Source: an uncultured Reyranella sp. (GTDB taxonomy: Bacteria > Pseudomonadota > Alphaproteobacteria > Reyranellales > Reyranellaceae). From it: a stretch of DNA of 58,241 nucleotides. This document shows, piece by piece, positions 25,098 to 34,146 of the stretch (positions are counted from its first letter, which is position 1; the number at the start of each line of letters is the position of its first letter). Location of the stretch: the NCBI GenBank assembly GCA_937919085.1, contig CALFRN010000127.1, positions 1 to 58,241 of the forward strand. The letters run 5' to 3'. Under the pieces are notes generated by a model that saw only the letters and a list, made by a program, of their open reading frames with translations, was not told the DNA's origin and made no database searches. The position numbers were made by a program, and so were the translations under genes.

Positions 25098-26279
25098 ATG
25101 GTTCCAGGTCAGGTTCATTCCCGTACAGCATCGGCGCTCGCCGCCGTCGAGCGCGCCATGGCCGAACTGCGCCGGGGCGGCATCGTCCTGATAAGGGACG
25201 ACGACGGCAGCGGTGGACTGGCGGTCACCGCCGAATCCTGCGGTCCACGGGCGCTGCAGCGCCTGCAAGGCCTCGCCCAGAATGCGCCCGTGCTGGTCAC
25301 CACCCGCCGCCGCGCCGAGGCGATCGGCATGGAAATCCCTCCCCACATCGCCGGCGGCATGGGCGAGATCAACAAACCGATCACGCTCGACCTGCCCGAG
25401 GGTGTTCCGGTCGACATCATTCTGCGACCGCACGAAAGCGTGCCGCCCGATCTCAAGGGCGGCGTAAACCGCCATATCGCGCTCCGCCATTTGTCGCGGC
25501 CGGTCGCAAGTCATGCGCCGAGGATCGCCCAGACCGCGATTGAACTTGCCAAGCTCGCACGGCTGCTGCCCGCCGTGGTGCTGGGGCCGCTCAGCCGCGA
25601 CCCCAACAACAAGCGACGCGACTGGGCGCGCGAGCAGGACCTGATCTACGTCGATGCCGCCGACATCCTGGCCTACGAGGACAACGCCTCGCGCAACCTC
25701 CATCAGGTTGCCCAGGCGCACGTGCCGCTCGAAGGCGCGGAGAACGCCCGCATTCTCGCATGGCGGCCGAGCGACGGCGGCAAGGAACATCTCGCCATCG
25801 TGGTCGGCGAGGTCGACCCGACCGAGCCCGTGCTGATCCGCCTGCATTCCGAGTGCTTCACCGGCGACCTGTTGGGCTCGCTGCGCTGCGACTGCGGCGT
25901 ACAACTGCGCGGCGCCATCGCCGAACTCGCCAAGCATGGCTCAGGCGTTCTGCTCTATCTTGCGCAGGAAGGCCGCGGCATCGGCCTGGTCAACAAGCTG
26001 CGCGCCTATGAGCTTCAGGACGTCGGTTTCGATACCATCGATGCCAACGAGCAGCTCGGCTTCGATGCCGACGAACGAATCTATGCGCCGGCCGCCACGA
26101 TGCTGGCCCGCATGGGAATCCAGCGGGTCCGGCTGATGACCAACAACCCGGAAAAGATCCGGGGGCTGGAGCGCTACGGCATCGAGATCGCCGAGCGCGT
26201 GGCGCATGCCTTTCCGGCCAACGGCCACAACGAGAACTACCTGCGCACCAAGGCCGAACGCTCGGGACATCTGTTGTAG
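25098..26279 (+). CDS. ribA: GTP cyclohydrolase II with a degenerate RibB-like N-terminal domain
   Basis: A 393-residue protein. The C-terminal half is a complete GTP cyclohydrolase II, first enzyme of riboflavin synthesis: zinc ligands in HSECFTGDLLGSLRCDCG, YLAQEGRGIGL and the NPEKIRGLERYGIEI tail. The N-terminal ~190 residues resemble dihydroxybutanone-phosphate synthase, but the acidic EDREN-type metal site is replaced by IRDDDGSGGLAV, so this half is probably inactive. Such decayed RibB domains on RibA occur in several alphaproteobacteria. Start: ATG 25098 with an AAAGGA ribosome-binding site; ATG 25074 is possible. It is divergent from the response regulator. Confidence 0.92.
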   Translation: MVPGQVHSRTASALAAVERAMAELRRGGIVLIRDDDGSGGLAVTAESCGPRALQRLQGLAQNAPVLVTTRRRAEAIGMEIPPHIAGGMGEINKPITLDLPEGVPVDIILRPHESVPPDLKGGVNRHIALRHLSRPVASHAPRIAQTAIELAKLARLLPAVVLGPLSRDPNNKRRDWAREQDLIYVDAADILAYEDNASRNLHQVAQAHVPLEGAENARILAWRPSDGGKEHLAIVVGEVDPTEPVLIRLHSECFTGDLLGSLRCDCGVQLRGAIAELAKHGSGVLLYLAQEGRGIGLVNKLRAYELQDVGFDTIDANEQLGFDADERIYAPAATMLARMGIQRVRLMTNNPEKIRGLERYGIEIAERVAHAFPANGHNENYLRTKAERSGHLL

Positions 26280-26358
26280 GCGCCGCCCTGCCCGCTTGAT
26301 CCGGATCACTCGGGCCCGACAGAGTTTGCTCTAGCCTGCATCTTTGGAGTGTCGCGCA

Positions 26359-27468
26359 ATGCGAATTGGTGTCCCGAAGGAAATCAAGGATCATGAATAC
26401 CGCGTCGGCCTCGTGCCATCGTCGGTGGCCGAACTGGTGCGCCATGGCCATGACGTTCTGGTCGAACGCGCCGCCGGCCTCGGCGCAGGCCTCGGCGACG
26501 ATCTCTATGTAGCCGCCGGCGCCAGGATTGCGGCGGACGCGACGACGGTGTTCGCTGAGGCCGAGCTGATCGTTAAGGTCAAGGAGCCGCTGCCGGCGGA
26601 GCGTCCGCGGCTGAGACGCGGACAGATGCTCTTCACTTATCTCCATCTCGCGCCCGACCCGGAACAGACCCGCGCTCTTCTCGCCAGCGGCGTGACGGCG
26701 ATCGCTTACGAGACTGTCACGTCGCCGTCCGGCAGCTTGCCGTTGCTGACGCCAATGTCGGAGATCGCCGGCCGGCTCGCCCCCCAAGTTGGCGCCCGCT
26801 ACCTCGAGCGCATGGAAGGCGGCCGCGGCGTGCTGCTGGGCGGCGTGCCCGGCGTGCCGCCGGCCGAAGTGGTCGTACTGGGCGGCGGCGTGTCGGGCAC
26901 CCATGCGGCAACCATTGCACTCGGCATGGGCGCCACCGTGTTCGTGGTCGATCGCTCAGGCGAGGCGCTGCGCCGCATCGCGGCGCAGTTTCCGGGGGTG
27001 CGGACGATCTTCTCGACCCACGATGCGCTGGCCCACATCCTGCGGCGCGCCGACCTGCTGGTCGGTGCCGTGCTGGTGCCGGGAGCTGCCGCCCCCAAGC
27101 TCGTCACGCGCGAGATGGTGACGTCGATGAAACCCGGCAGCGTGATCGTCGACATCGCCATCGACCAGGGCGGGTGCTGCGAGACCTCGCGCCCGACCAC
27201 GCATTCCCATCCGACCTATGTCGACGAAGGCGTGATCCATTACTGCGTCACCAACATGCCCGGGGCAGTGGCCCGTACCTCGACGTTCGCGCTCAACAAC
27301 GCGACCCTGCCGTTCGTGCTTGCGCTTGCCGACAAGGGCTGGCGGCAAGCCATGGAAGACGATGCCTATCTGCGCAATGGACTGAACGTGCATGCGGGCC
27401 AGCTCACCTGCCGGCCGGTCGCCGATGCCCAAGGCCTGGCCTTCACCCCACCCGACAAGGCGATCTGA
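26359..27468 (+). CDS. ald: Alanine dehydrogenase
   Basis: A 369-residue NAD-dependent enzyme that interconverts alanine and pyruvate plus ammonia. Landmarks in order: MRIGVPKEIKDHEYRVGLVP at the N-terminus, the lysine in VKVKEPLP, the catalytic histidine in FTYLHLAPD, the nucleotide-binding VVLGGGVSGTHAA and VDIAIDQGGCCETSRPTTH. The ATG at 26359 matches the family start; the frame is open five codons upstream. It is followed after 11 bases by an exonuclease gene, so the two are likely one transcript. Confidence 0.95.
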   Translation: MRIGVPKEIKDHEYRVGLVPSSVAELVRHGHDVLVERAAGLGAGLGDDLYVAAGARIAADATTVFAEAELIVKVKEPLPAERPRLRRGQMLFTYLHLAPDPEQTRALLASGVTAIAYETVTSPSGSLPLLTPMSEIAGRLAPQVGARYLERMEGGRGVLLGGVPGVPPAEVVVLGGGVSGTHAATIALGMGATVFVVDRSGEALRRIAAQFPGVRTIFSTHDALAHILRRADLLVGAVLVPGAAAPKLVTREMVTSMKPGSVIVDIAIDQGGCCETSRPTTHSHPTYVDEGVIHYCVTNMPGAVARTSTFALNNATLPFVLALADKGWRQAMEDDAYLRNGLNVHAGQLTCRPVADAQGLAFTPPDKAI

Positions 27469-27479
27469 GGGGAGCGGCG

Positions 27480-28196
27480 ATGCCCGATCGTCCGATCTTG
27501 GTGTTCGACCTCGAGACCGTTCCCGATGTCCAGTCTTACGCCGCAACCGCCGGAGTCGAAGGCCAACCCGAGCGGACGGTGCGCGAGCAGATGGGTGACA
27601 GGTTTCCCCGCCATATCTTCCATCGTATCGTCTGCATCGGCGCCCTCGAGACCCACCGAGCAGCCGATGGTGCCTGGCACGTCCGGAGGCTCACCGCGCC
27701 GCATCTCGGAGAACGGCCGGAGCGCGAACTGATCCAGGACCTCGCCAATCGGGTCGCCAACCTGCAGCCGCGCCTCGTCACCTTCAACGGCACCTCCTTC
27801 GACCTGCCTGTCCTGCGCTACCGGGCAATGATCCACGCGGTGAGCGCGCCGGGGTTCACAGGCGGGCGCTACTTCGAGCGCTTCGGCGGCGACACGGTCG
27901 ACCTCTGCGACATGCTTTCGGGGTTCGAGCGCCACGCCCGGGTGAGCTTGCATCAGCTCAGCCGTGTGCTCGGCCTGCCCGGCAAACCCGAGGGCGTCGA
28001 CGGCGGCCACGTCGAGACGATGGTGCGGGCCGGCCAACTCGACGAGATCGCCCGCTACTGCACCACGGACGTGGTGAATACCTACCGCATCTGGCTTCGC
28101 TACGAGCTGTTTCGCGGCCGGCTCGGCGAGATCGAGTTTGCCGCCAGCGAGCGGTCTCTGGCAACCTTCCTCGCGACATCGACCAAAGAGCAATAG
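27480..28196 (+). CDS. PolB-like 3'-5' exonuclease
   Basis: A 238-residue DEDD-superfamily nuclease of the predicted 3'-5' exonuclease group related to the proofreading domain of family B polymerases. ExoI is FDLETVPD (Asp10 and Glu12), ExoII is FNGTSFDLPVLRYRA with its Asp, and ExoIII is the YCTTDVVNTYRIWLRYE segment, so the metal-binding acids are in place. No polymerase domain is attached. It lies 11 bases after ald with a GGGGAG ribosome-binding site. Its role in replication or repair is inferred from family only. Confidence 0.9.
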   Translation: MPDRPILVFDLETVPDVQSYAATAGVEGQPERTVREQMGDRFPRHIFHRIVCIGALETHRAADGAWHVRRLTAPHLGERPERELIQDLANRVANLQPRLVTFNGTSFDLPVLRYRAMIHAVSAPGFTGGRYFERFGGDTVDLCDMLSGFERHARVSLHQLSRVLGLPGKPEGVDGGHVETMVRAGQLDEIARYCTTDVVNTYRIWLRYELFRGRLGEIEFAASERSLATFLATSTKEQ

Positions 28197-28340
28197 CCAC
28201 CCTCTTGGATGCTCGTTCCGCAAATGCGGGAAATTCCGGAAATTGTTTTCGCCAGCGAGCCGATCGTCCCCCAATATGAAAAAACCTGGCGGACTCGGCA
28301 TGCCATGCTGCGGAACGTCGGAATGCGATAGGAGCTCTTC

Positions 28341-29183
28341 ATGACTTTGCCTGTGGCAACACTCGACCATGTGGTCATCAATGCGCGCGACGACATGGAT
28401 CATGCCGCTGACGTCTATCGCCGGCTGGGCTTCACCCTCACCGAGCGCGGCTATCACTCGCTGGGCTCGATGAACCATCTCGCCATGTTCGGCACCGACT
28501 ACCTCGAGCTGATCGCAATCCCGAAGGGCGCCACGAGCGGCCGTCTGGATCTGCTGGAGTTTCCACTCGGCCTCAACGGACTGGTGTTCGGCTCCGAGGA
28601 TTCGGCCATTACCTACGGCGAGCTCTCCAAGGCAGGCGTGCCCATTGAGGCGCCGGTTGAATTCACGCGACCGGTCAAGGTGGACGGCAAGGACCGCGAC
28701 GCGCGCTTCCGCACTGTGCGCATGAAGGCCGGCGTGGTTCCGTACGGTCGAGTCTATTACTGCCATCATTTCACCCGCGACCTGGTATGGCGCGACGAGT
28801 GGCGCCATCACGCCAACGGCGTCGTGGCGGTGGCCCGCGCCCTGATCGTCGAACCGGATCCCGCCAAGGGTGCCAAGCTTTATGCCGATATGTTCGGCCC
28901 CGAATCGGTGCGCGATATCAAGGGCGGAAAGAGCGTGGTTGTTGGCAATTCGCGTTTCGATATCGTGACCGAAGCTGCACTTCGCGCCGAGTTCGGTGAT
29001 TCGGTGCCTGCCGCCGAGGGGCGTCCTGCATACATGGCCGGCCTCACTTTCCGCACGGTGTCTGTCGCGAAGGTGGCGCGCACTTTGCAGGACGGGAAGA
29101 TCGGGGACGTGGTTGAAAGTCCGGGGCGGCTGGTCGTGCCAGCCAAGCGGGCGTTGAACGCGATCCTCGAGTTCATCGAATAG
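28341..29183 (+). CDS. VOC-superfamily (glyoxalase-like) protein
   Basis: A 280-residue protein with an N-terminal vicinal-oxygen-chelate module (LDHVVINARDDMDHAADVYRRL, then LGSMNHLAMFGTDYLELIAI) and a second, more divergent half, as in the Glyoxalase_3 group. His, Glu and Tyr positions that could bind a metal are present, but the reaction cannot be predicted. It begins after an AGGAGC ribosome-binding site and is the first gene of a run of six plus-strand genes. The 144-base gap ahead of it probably holds their promoter. Confidence 0.83.
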   Translation: MTLPVATLDHVVINARDDMDHAADVYRRLGFTLTERGYHSLGSMNHLAMFGTDYLELIAIPKGATSGRLDLLEFPLGLNGLVFGSEDSAITYGELSKAGVPIEAPVEFTRPVKVDGKDRDARFRTVRMKAGVVPYGRVYYCHHFTRDLVWRDEWRHHANGVVAVARALIVEPDPAKGAKLYADMFGPESVRDIKGGKSVVVGNSRFDIVTEAALRAEFGDSVPAAEGRPAYMAGLTFRTVSVAKVARTLQDGKIGDVVESPGRLVVPAKRALNAILEFIE

Positions 29184-29234
29184 GCTCCCGGGCGATTGTC
29201 TGGGAGGCCGCTGGGGAGCGGCTGAGAAGGGACC

Positions 29235-30323
29235 ATGGAATATTACGATTGCTTCTCGTCGAGCTACGCAAACGCGCGCGCGAAATTCCTCAAAGCCGCC
29301 GCCGTGGCCCGAGGTGAAGTGCGCTCGTTCCTGCATACGGAGAAGAAGGCGCCGGACGGTGGTCCGCTCGCGGTCGACGTCGCCTGCTTCGGCAACCGCA
29401 AAGCCGCGCGCCAGGCGCTGTTCATCAGCGGCACGCATGGCCAGGAAGGCTTCTCTGGTTCAGCGGTACAGATCGGCTGGATGAACCACGGGGGCCCTTC
29501 GAAACTGCCAAGCGATCTTGGCGTCGTGCTGGTGCACGGACTCAACCCCTACGGCTTCGCGCACTTCACGCGCACCACCGAGAACAACGTCGACCTCAAC
29601 CGCAACTTCATAGACCGTTCCGGCGTCGTGCCGGCCAATGCACACTATGAGACGTTGCACGGCGACCTCATGATCCGGCAGTGGACCGATGCCGAGAACG
29701 CCCGCGTCGATGCAGCAATGGCGCGCTTCACCGAATCGCACGGTCGGGACGCCCTGTTCAATGCGCTGGCAAGCGGCCAGTACATTCACCCGGATGGCCT
29801 GATGTTCGGTGGCAAGGATCGCGAATGGTCCAATCGCACGCTCGAAGCCGTCATCAAGGAAACACTCGGCAGCGCCGAGAAGGTTGCCTTCATCGACTGG
29901 CACACCGGCATCGGCGACTACGGCAAGCCGTTCTTCCTCTGCTTCAACGACTCCGGCGGTCCCCTGTTTACACGTGCCTGCGATTGGTGGGGCAAGGAGA
30001 ATGTCGACGGTGTGCGGCCGCACGGCATGGAGCGGCCGAGCTACACCGGCCTGGTATTCCATGGCGTGCAACGCTTCCTCGGCAATCGCGAGATGTGCGG
30101 CGCGGTGATCGAGTTTGGCACTCGAGGCGTGAACATGCGCCGCGTGCTGCGTCTCGACCAGTGGCTGAGACGCCAAACGAATCTCGATTCCGATGTGCGC
30201 GAAACCCTGCAGGCCGACATGATGGACGCTTTCTGCCCGTTCGATGGGCAGTGGCGCAAGGACACGCTCGAATCGGGCCTCAAGCTCACCGACCAAGCAC
30301 TCTCGGGACTTTCCGCATGGTGA
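29235..30323 (+). CDS. DUF2817 / M14-like metallopeptidase-fold protein
   Basis: A 362-residue protein of the DUF2817 family, distantly related to zinc carboxypeptidases and succinylglutamate desuccinylases. The zinc motif HxxE is His68/Glu71 in SGTHGQEGF, followed by HGLNPYGFAH, NVDLNRNF and IDWHTGIGDYG, all family landmarks. It probably hydrolyses an amide of a small acid; the substrate is unknown. No signal peptide. It overlaps the next gene (an AMP-dependent ligase) by seven bases, indicating translational coupling. Confidence 0.88.
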   Translation: MEYYDCFSSSYANARAKFLKAAAVARGEVRSFLHTEKKAPDGGPLAVDVACFGNRKAARQALFISGTHGQEGFSGSAVQIGWMNHGGPSKLPSDLGVVLVHGLNPYGFAHFTRTTENNVDLNRNFIDRSGVVPANAHYETLHGDLMIRQWTDAENARVDAAMARFTESHGRDALFNALASGQYIHPDGLMFGGKDREWSNRTLEAVIKETLGSAEKVAFIDWHTGIGDYGKPFFLCFNDSGGPLFTRACDWWGKENVDGVRPHGMERPSYTGLVFHGVQRFLGNREMCGAVIEFGTRGVNMRRVLRLDQWLRRQTNLDSDVRETLQADMMDAFCPFDGQWRKDTLESGLKLTDQALSGLSAW

Positions 30324-31819
30324 CCATCAAGTATGACAATCAGGGCGACGCCATCTCGCGCGACGTGCCGCATGAAGCACTGGCCCTGATCGACGCCGGC
30401 GGCAATGGCGGCGAACGCACCTACAGCTATGGCGACATCATGCGTCTGAGCGGCGCCGTGGCGCGCGGCCTGCAGAAGCGCGGGCTGAAGCGTGGCGAGC
30501 GCGTTGCCATCCTTTCGGCAAATCGTGCTGAATTCCTCATCACCTTCCTCGGCACCATGCAGGCGGGCCTGGTCTCGGTGCCGGTGAACTACAAGCTGCC
30601 GGCCGAGACCGTTGCCTATGTCGTGGGCGATTGCGACGCCAGACTGGTAATCGGTGACGACGCGCGGCTGGGACTCGCGCCGGACTATGTGCCCAAGATC
30701 TCGTTCGACTCGACTTTCACGTCGATGCTCGACGAGGGGCCGTTCACGCCGCTTTCGATGCAGGCCGAGGAACCTGCGATGTTCCTTTACACCTCGGGCT
30801 CCACCGGCAAGCCCAAGGGCGTGGTCTTGTCGCACTATTCCCACCTCTGGGCGATCAGCAGAAGGGTGCGGCGGCCGGTGCCGATCGGCCAGCGCTCGCT
30901 GGTGGCCGCCCCGCTCTATCACATGAACGGTCTGGCGATGTGCCAGACGACGCTGTCGCAGGGCGACACCATCGTACTGTTGCCGCAGTTCACGACCCGG
31001 GGCTACATCGAGGCCGCCGCGAGGCATCGCGTAGCCTTCCTCACTTCGGTGCCGACGATGATCGCCATGATGTTGCGCGAACGCGAATTGCTGGCGACAG
31101 CCGATCTGTCGGCGGTAGAGGCGGTGCGCATGGGCTCGGCGCCCATTACCCAGGCGCTGATCGATCAGGTGCGCGCGGTTTTCCCGCAGGCCGCCATCGG
31201 CAACGGCTACGGCACTACGGAAGCCGGCCCCGTCGTCTTCGGCCCCCATCCCGACGGCATTCCGCAACCCGAACTCTCGACCGGCTATCCGCATCCCGAC
31301 GTGCAGCTTCGCCTGGTGCGCGACGGCCGCGAGGTCGAGGACGAAGGCGAACTCCATATGAAGTGCGGCGCGCTGATGACGCACTATCACAAGCTGCCCG
31401 AGGTCACGGCCAAGGCGATGACGGCGGATGGCTACTACCGAACCAGCGACGTGTTCCGCCGGGACGAAAGCGGATTCTTCTACTTCGTCGGCCGCGTCGA
31501 CGACATGTTCGTCTGCGGCGGCGAGAACATCTATCCCGGCGAGGTCGAGAAGATGCTGGAGCGCCATCCCGGCGTTCACCAGGCCGCCGTTATCGCCATT
31601 CCCGACGAGCTGAAGGGCCACAAGCCGATCGCCTTCGTGGTCAAGGCGCCCGGCGTCGCGATCGACGAGCAGACGATCAAGACCTATGCGCTGGCCAACG
31701 CGCCCCCCTACCAACATCCGCGCCGCGTCTTCTTCGTCGACGAGATGCCGCTGGCCGGCACCAACAAGATCGACAAGCGCGTGCTCGCCAAACAGATCCC
31801 AGTGGGAGGAGAGACCTAA
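30317..31819 (+). CDS. AMP-dependent acyl-CoA synthetase/ligase
   Basis: A 500-residue ANL-superfamily enzyme that activates a carboxylic acid as acyl-AMP and then acyl-CoA. The P-loop is YTSGSTGKPKGVV near residue 160, the adenine motif GYGTTEAG near 297, the ATP-binding aspartate in YYRTSDVF near 375, and the C-terminal lysine in GTNKIDKRVL near 488. It is shorter than FadD enzymes and closer to medium-chain or aromatic-acid ligases. It overlaps the DUF2817 gene at its start and precedes a dehydrogenase gene by two bases, so an operon is certain. Confidence 0.93.
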   Translation: MVTIKYDNQGDAISRDVPHEALALIDAGGNGGERTYSYGDIMRLSGAVARGLQKRGLKRGERVAILSANRAEFLITFLGTMQAGLVSVPVNYKLPAETVAYVVGDCDARLVIGDDARLGLAPDYVPKISFDSTFTSMLDEGPFTPLSMQAEEPAMFLYTSGSTGKPKGVVLSHYSHLWAISRRVRRPVPIGQRSLVAAPLYHMNGLAMCQTTLSQGDTIVLLPQFTTRGYIEAAARHRVAFLTSVPTMIAMMLRERELLATADLSAVEAVRMGSAPITQALIDQVRAVFPQAAIGNGYGTTEAGPVVFGPHPDGIPQPELSTGYPHPDVQLRLVRDGREVEDEGELHMKCGALMTHYHKLPEVTAKAMTADGYYRTSDVFRRDESGFFYFVGRVDDMFVCGGENIYPGEVEKMLERHPGVHQAAVIAIPDELKGHKPIAFVVKAPGVAIDEQTIKTYALANAPPYQHPRRVFFVDEMPLAGTNKIDKRVLAKQIPVGGET

Positions 31820-31821
31820 AG

Positions 31822-32835
31822 ATGAAAGCAGCAGTCATTCGCGAGCATGGCGGTCCCGCCGTGCTGAATTTCGAGACCGGCTTCCCCGATCCCACGCCCG
31901 GCGAAGGCGACGTGATCGTGGCGGTGAAGGCCTCGTCGCTGAATTACCACGACGTGTTCACTCGCCGCGGCATGCCCGGCATCAAGGTGCCGATGCCGGC
32001 GATCATGGGCCTCGACGTGGCCGGCGAAATCGCCGAAGTCGGCGCCGGCGTCACCGGTTGGAAGAAGGGCGACCGCGTCCTGGTCGATCCGATCAACCGG
32101 GTCGAAGGCGGGCTGATGGGTGAAACCGTCCATGGCGGCCTGGCCGAACTGTGCAAGGCGCGCGCACACCAGCTCATCAGGGTTCCCGACGGCGTCAGCT
32201 TCGCCGATGCGGCGGCCCTGCCGGTCGCCTACGGCACCGCCTTACGCATGATGGTGACCAACGGCAATGTCGCCAAGGGCGAGAAGGTCCTGATTCTGGG
32301 CGCGTCGGGTGGCGTCGGCGTCTGCTGCCTGCAACTCGCCAAGCTCGCCGGCGCCGAAGTCATCGCCTGCGCCGGCACCGACGCCAAGGCCAAGCGCCTG
32401 GCCGAACTCGGCGCCGACAAGACCATCAACTACATCGAGAAGGATTTCATGAAGGAAGTCTTCGCGATGTACGGCAAGCCGACCCGTCGCGGTTCGGGCA
32501 CCGACCAGGGCGTCGACGTGGTGGTGAACTACACCGGCGGCGACACCTGGGTGAACTCCCTGAAGTGCCTGAAGGTCGGCGGCCGGCTGCTGACCTGCGG
32601 CGCCACCGCGGGCTACGACCCTAAGGAGGACATCCGCTTCATCTGGACCTTCGAACTCAAGGTCCTGGGTTCCAACGGCTGGATGCGCACCGACATCGAG
32701 AAGCTCCTCGACCTGGTGCAGAGCGGCAAGCTCAAGGTGCTGGTCGACAAGGTCTATCCGCTGGCCGAGGCCCGCGAGGCGCTGCGCGTGATCGAAGATC
32801 GCGAAGTGTTCGGCAAGATCGTGGTGGCACCATGA
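31822..32835 (+). CDS. Zinc-binding/quinone-type alcohol dehydrogenase family protein (MDR)
   Basis: A 337-residue medium-chain dehydrogenase/reductase. The GroES-like N-terminal domain has LNYHDVFTRRGMPG and the GLDVAGEIAEVGAGV loop; the Rossmann domain has ILGASGGVGVCCLQLAK near residue 160. The catalytic-zinc cysteine expected after SSLNYHD is absent, so this is closer to zinc-free quinone oxidoreductase/enoyl reductases. It follows the ligase by two bases and overlaps the thioesterase gene by four (ATGA). Confidence 0.9.
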   Translation: MKAAVIREHGGPAVLNFETGFPDPTPGEGDVIVAVKASSLNYHDVFTRRGMPGIKVPMPAIMGLDVAGEIAEVGAGVTGWKKGDRVLVDPINRVEGGLMGETVHGGLAELCKARAHQLIRVPDGVSFADAAALPVAYGTALRMMVTNGNVAKGEKVLILGASGGVGVCCLQLAKLAGAEVIACAGTDAKAKRLAELGADKTINYIEKDFMKEVFAMYGKPTRRGSGTDQGVDVVVNYTGGDTWVNSLKCLKVGGRLLTCGATAGYDPKEDIRFIWTFELKVLGSNGWMRTDIEKLLDLVQSGKLKVLVDKVYPLAEAREALRVIEDREVFGKIVVAP

Positions 32836-33260
32836 CCGACAGGCTGGCGCCTCTCACCGGGGCTGAGCTGCAGGCGATGCTCGACAACTCGCCCTTCATC
32901 GCTTTTCTCGGGCTCAAGGTGACCGAAGCAGATCCCGTGCGCGAGACGGTAACCATGACCTGCGCCATGCGGCCGGAGTTTGAACGCGGTGCCGGATCCG
33001 GCCAGTGGCATGGCGGCCCGATCGCGGCGATCATCGATACCGTCGGCGACTATGCGTTGATCATGGCTCTGCGTCGCGGATTGCCGACCATCAATTTCCG
33101 CGTCGATTATCTGCGGCCTTCGATCAAGACGAGTCTCACGACCACGGCGCGTGTGCGCCGGGCGGGCAAGAGCGTCGGCCTGGTCGACGTCGACGTGTTC
33201 AACGACCAGAAGGCGCTGGTCGCCGTCGGACGCGCCACCTACTCGACGCTCGCGAGTTGA
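32832..33260 (+). CDS. PaaI-family hotdog thioesterase
   Basis: A 142-residue hotdog-fold protein. GQWHGGPIAAIIDTVGDYAL is the central helix with its conserved HGG, and LPTINFRVDYLRPS is the following strand, both typical of PaaI-like acyl-CoA thioesterases. It probably releases CoA from an aryl- or short acyl-CoA. The four-base ATGA overlap with the dehydrogenase gene ties it to the ligase/dehydrogenase operon, where it could act as a CoA-salvage or last step. Confidence 0.9.
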   Translation: MTDRLAPLTGAELQAMLDNSPFIAFLGLKVTEADPVRETVTMTCAMRPEFERGAGSGQWHGGPIAAIIDTVGDYALIMALRRGLPTINFRVDYLRPSIKTSLTTTARVRRAGKSVGLVDVDVFNDQKALVAVGRATYSTLAS

Positions 33261-33286
33261 GCCCGGCTTCGGCTATGATCGCGGCC

Positions 33287-33844
33287 ATGCCGATGCGCCT
33301 GGTTTCGATCATCCTCGCCGCCCTGCTTCTGCCGGGCGGTACCGCCGCCGCCCAGACCATGGCGTTCGCCTGCCCCGAGCCCGGCACCATCTTCACCTAC
33401 GACAGCGGCACCAGGGTCGTCTCGCGCGGCCAGGACGGGCTCGACTGCAACATGGATCGCGTGGACGGCGCGCCGTTCAAGCTGCGCGCCCTGCTGTTCG
33501 ACAATCCCTCGCCGGAAGGCAACGACACCTCGGCCTTCATCGCCGCCCTTCGGCCCGAGCGGCTGTGGCCGCTGGAAGTCGGCAAGAAGATCGAGGCGCG
33601 CTACAGCGTCGGTGGCCACATCTGGACCTATACCCTCGCGGTCGTGCGCGCCGAGAAGCGCCCCGGCCCCGGCCGGGCGATGATCGACACTTTCCTGGTC
33701 GAAATGAACGAGGCCGGCGACAAGGGCCAGCGCTCGATCTCGCGCTGGTGGATCTCGCCCGCCGACCGGTTCGCCATCCGCTACGACTTCAGCGACGGCG
33801 CCGGCAAGGCCAACCGCGCCGTCGTAACCGAGGTCACGCCCTAG
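33287..33844 (+). CDS. Exported protein of unknown function
   Basis: A 185-residue protein with a Sec signal peptide (MPMRLVSIILAALLLPGG, cleavage after TAAAQ). The mature part has two cysteines (AFACPEP and LDCNMD) and a beta-rich look (HIWTYTLAVVRAEKR). I do not recognise the family. An in-frame ATG at 33275 would add four residues; neither start has a good ribosome-binding site. It follows the thioesterase gene by 26 bases and may be the last gene of that operon. The 302-base gap after it contains only the structured RNA copy 2. Confidence 0.65.
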   Translation: MPMRLVSIILAALLLPGGTAAAQTMAFACPEPGTIFTYDSGTRVVSRGQDGLDCNMDRVDGAPFKLRALLFDNPSPEGNDTSAFIAALRPERLWPLEVGKKIEARYSVGGHIWTYTLAVVRAEKRPGPGRAMIDTFLVEMNEAGDKGQRSISRWWISPADRFAIRYDFSDGAGKANRAVVTEVTP

Positions 33845-34034
33845 GTTCGTGGACCATTTCCGGTGGCTTTTCCGGACACGAGTTGTCCGAGATGTGTCTG
33901 TCTGAAAATTCACAAATCGTCGACCGGCCTCAACCGGACGATTCTTTTCAACGCGGGTCCAAATGCTGGGCCTGTCTGAAAAATCGACCGCCGGAATGCG
34001 CCCGACGCGGCGCCCGAAGTTCCTCACCGGACAT

Positions 34035-34122
34035 GAAAATGCCCGGCGGATTTCCCTGCCGGGCGTCGAGCTGTGGTTTCCCACTACAGCAAAAAACTAG
34101 CAAAATCCTGCTGAAGTTGCAA
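34035..34122 (-). ncRNA. Candidate structured RNA / 3'-UTR element, copy 2
   Basis: Reading leftward from 24 bases past the stop of the dehydratase gene: TTGCAACTTCAGCAGG (34122-34107, identical to copy 1), an AGCA...TGCT hairpin, a GTGG-GAAA-CCAC tetraloop hairpin, and a Rho-independent terminator, GCCCGGC/GCCGGGC (34064-34041), followed by ATTTTC. The rest of the 33845-34146 gap holds no gene, only two similar CTGTCTGAAAA stretches. It may be a small RNA processed from the 3' end of the dehydratase message. Confidence 0.45.
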
Positions 34123-34146
34123 ATCGAAGAGCTGCCTGCAGTGCCG

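Noticed and set aside
27366-29438. A 690-codon minus-strand open frame
   Set aside because: Antisense to the exonuclease and VOC genes, with no recognisable motif.
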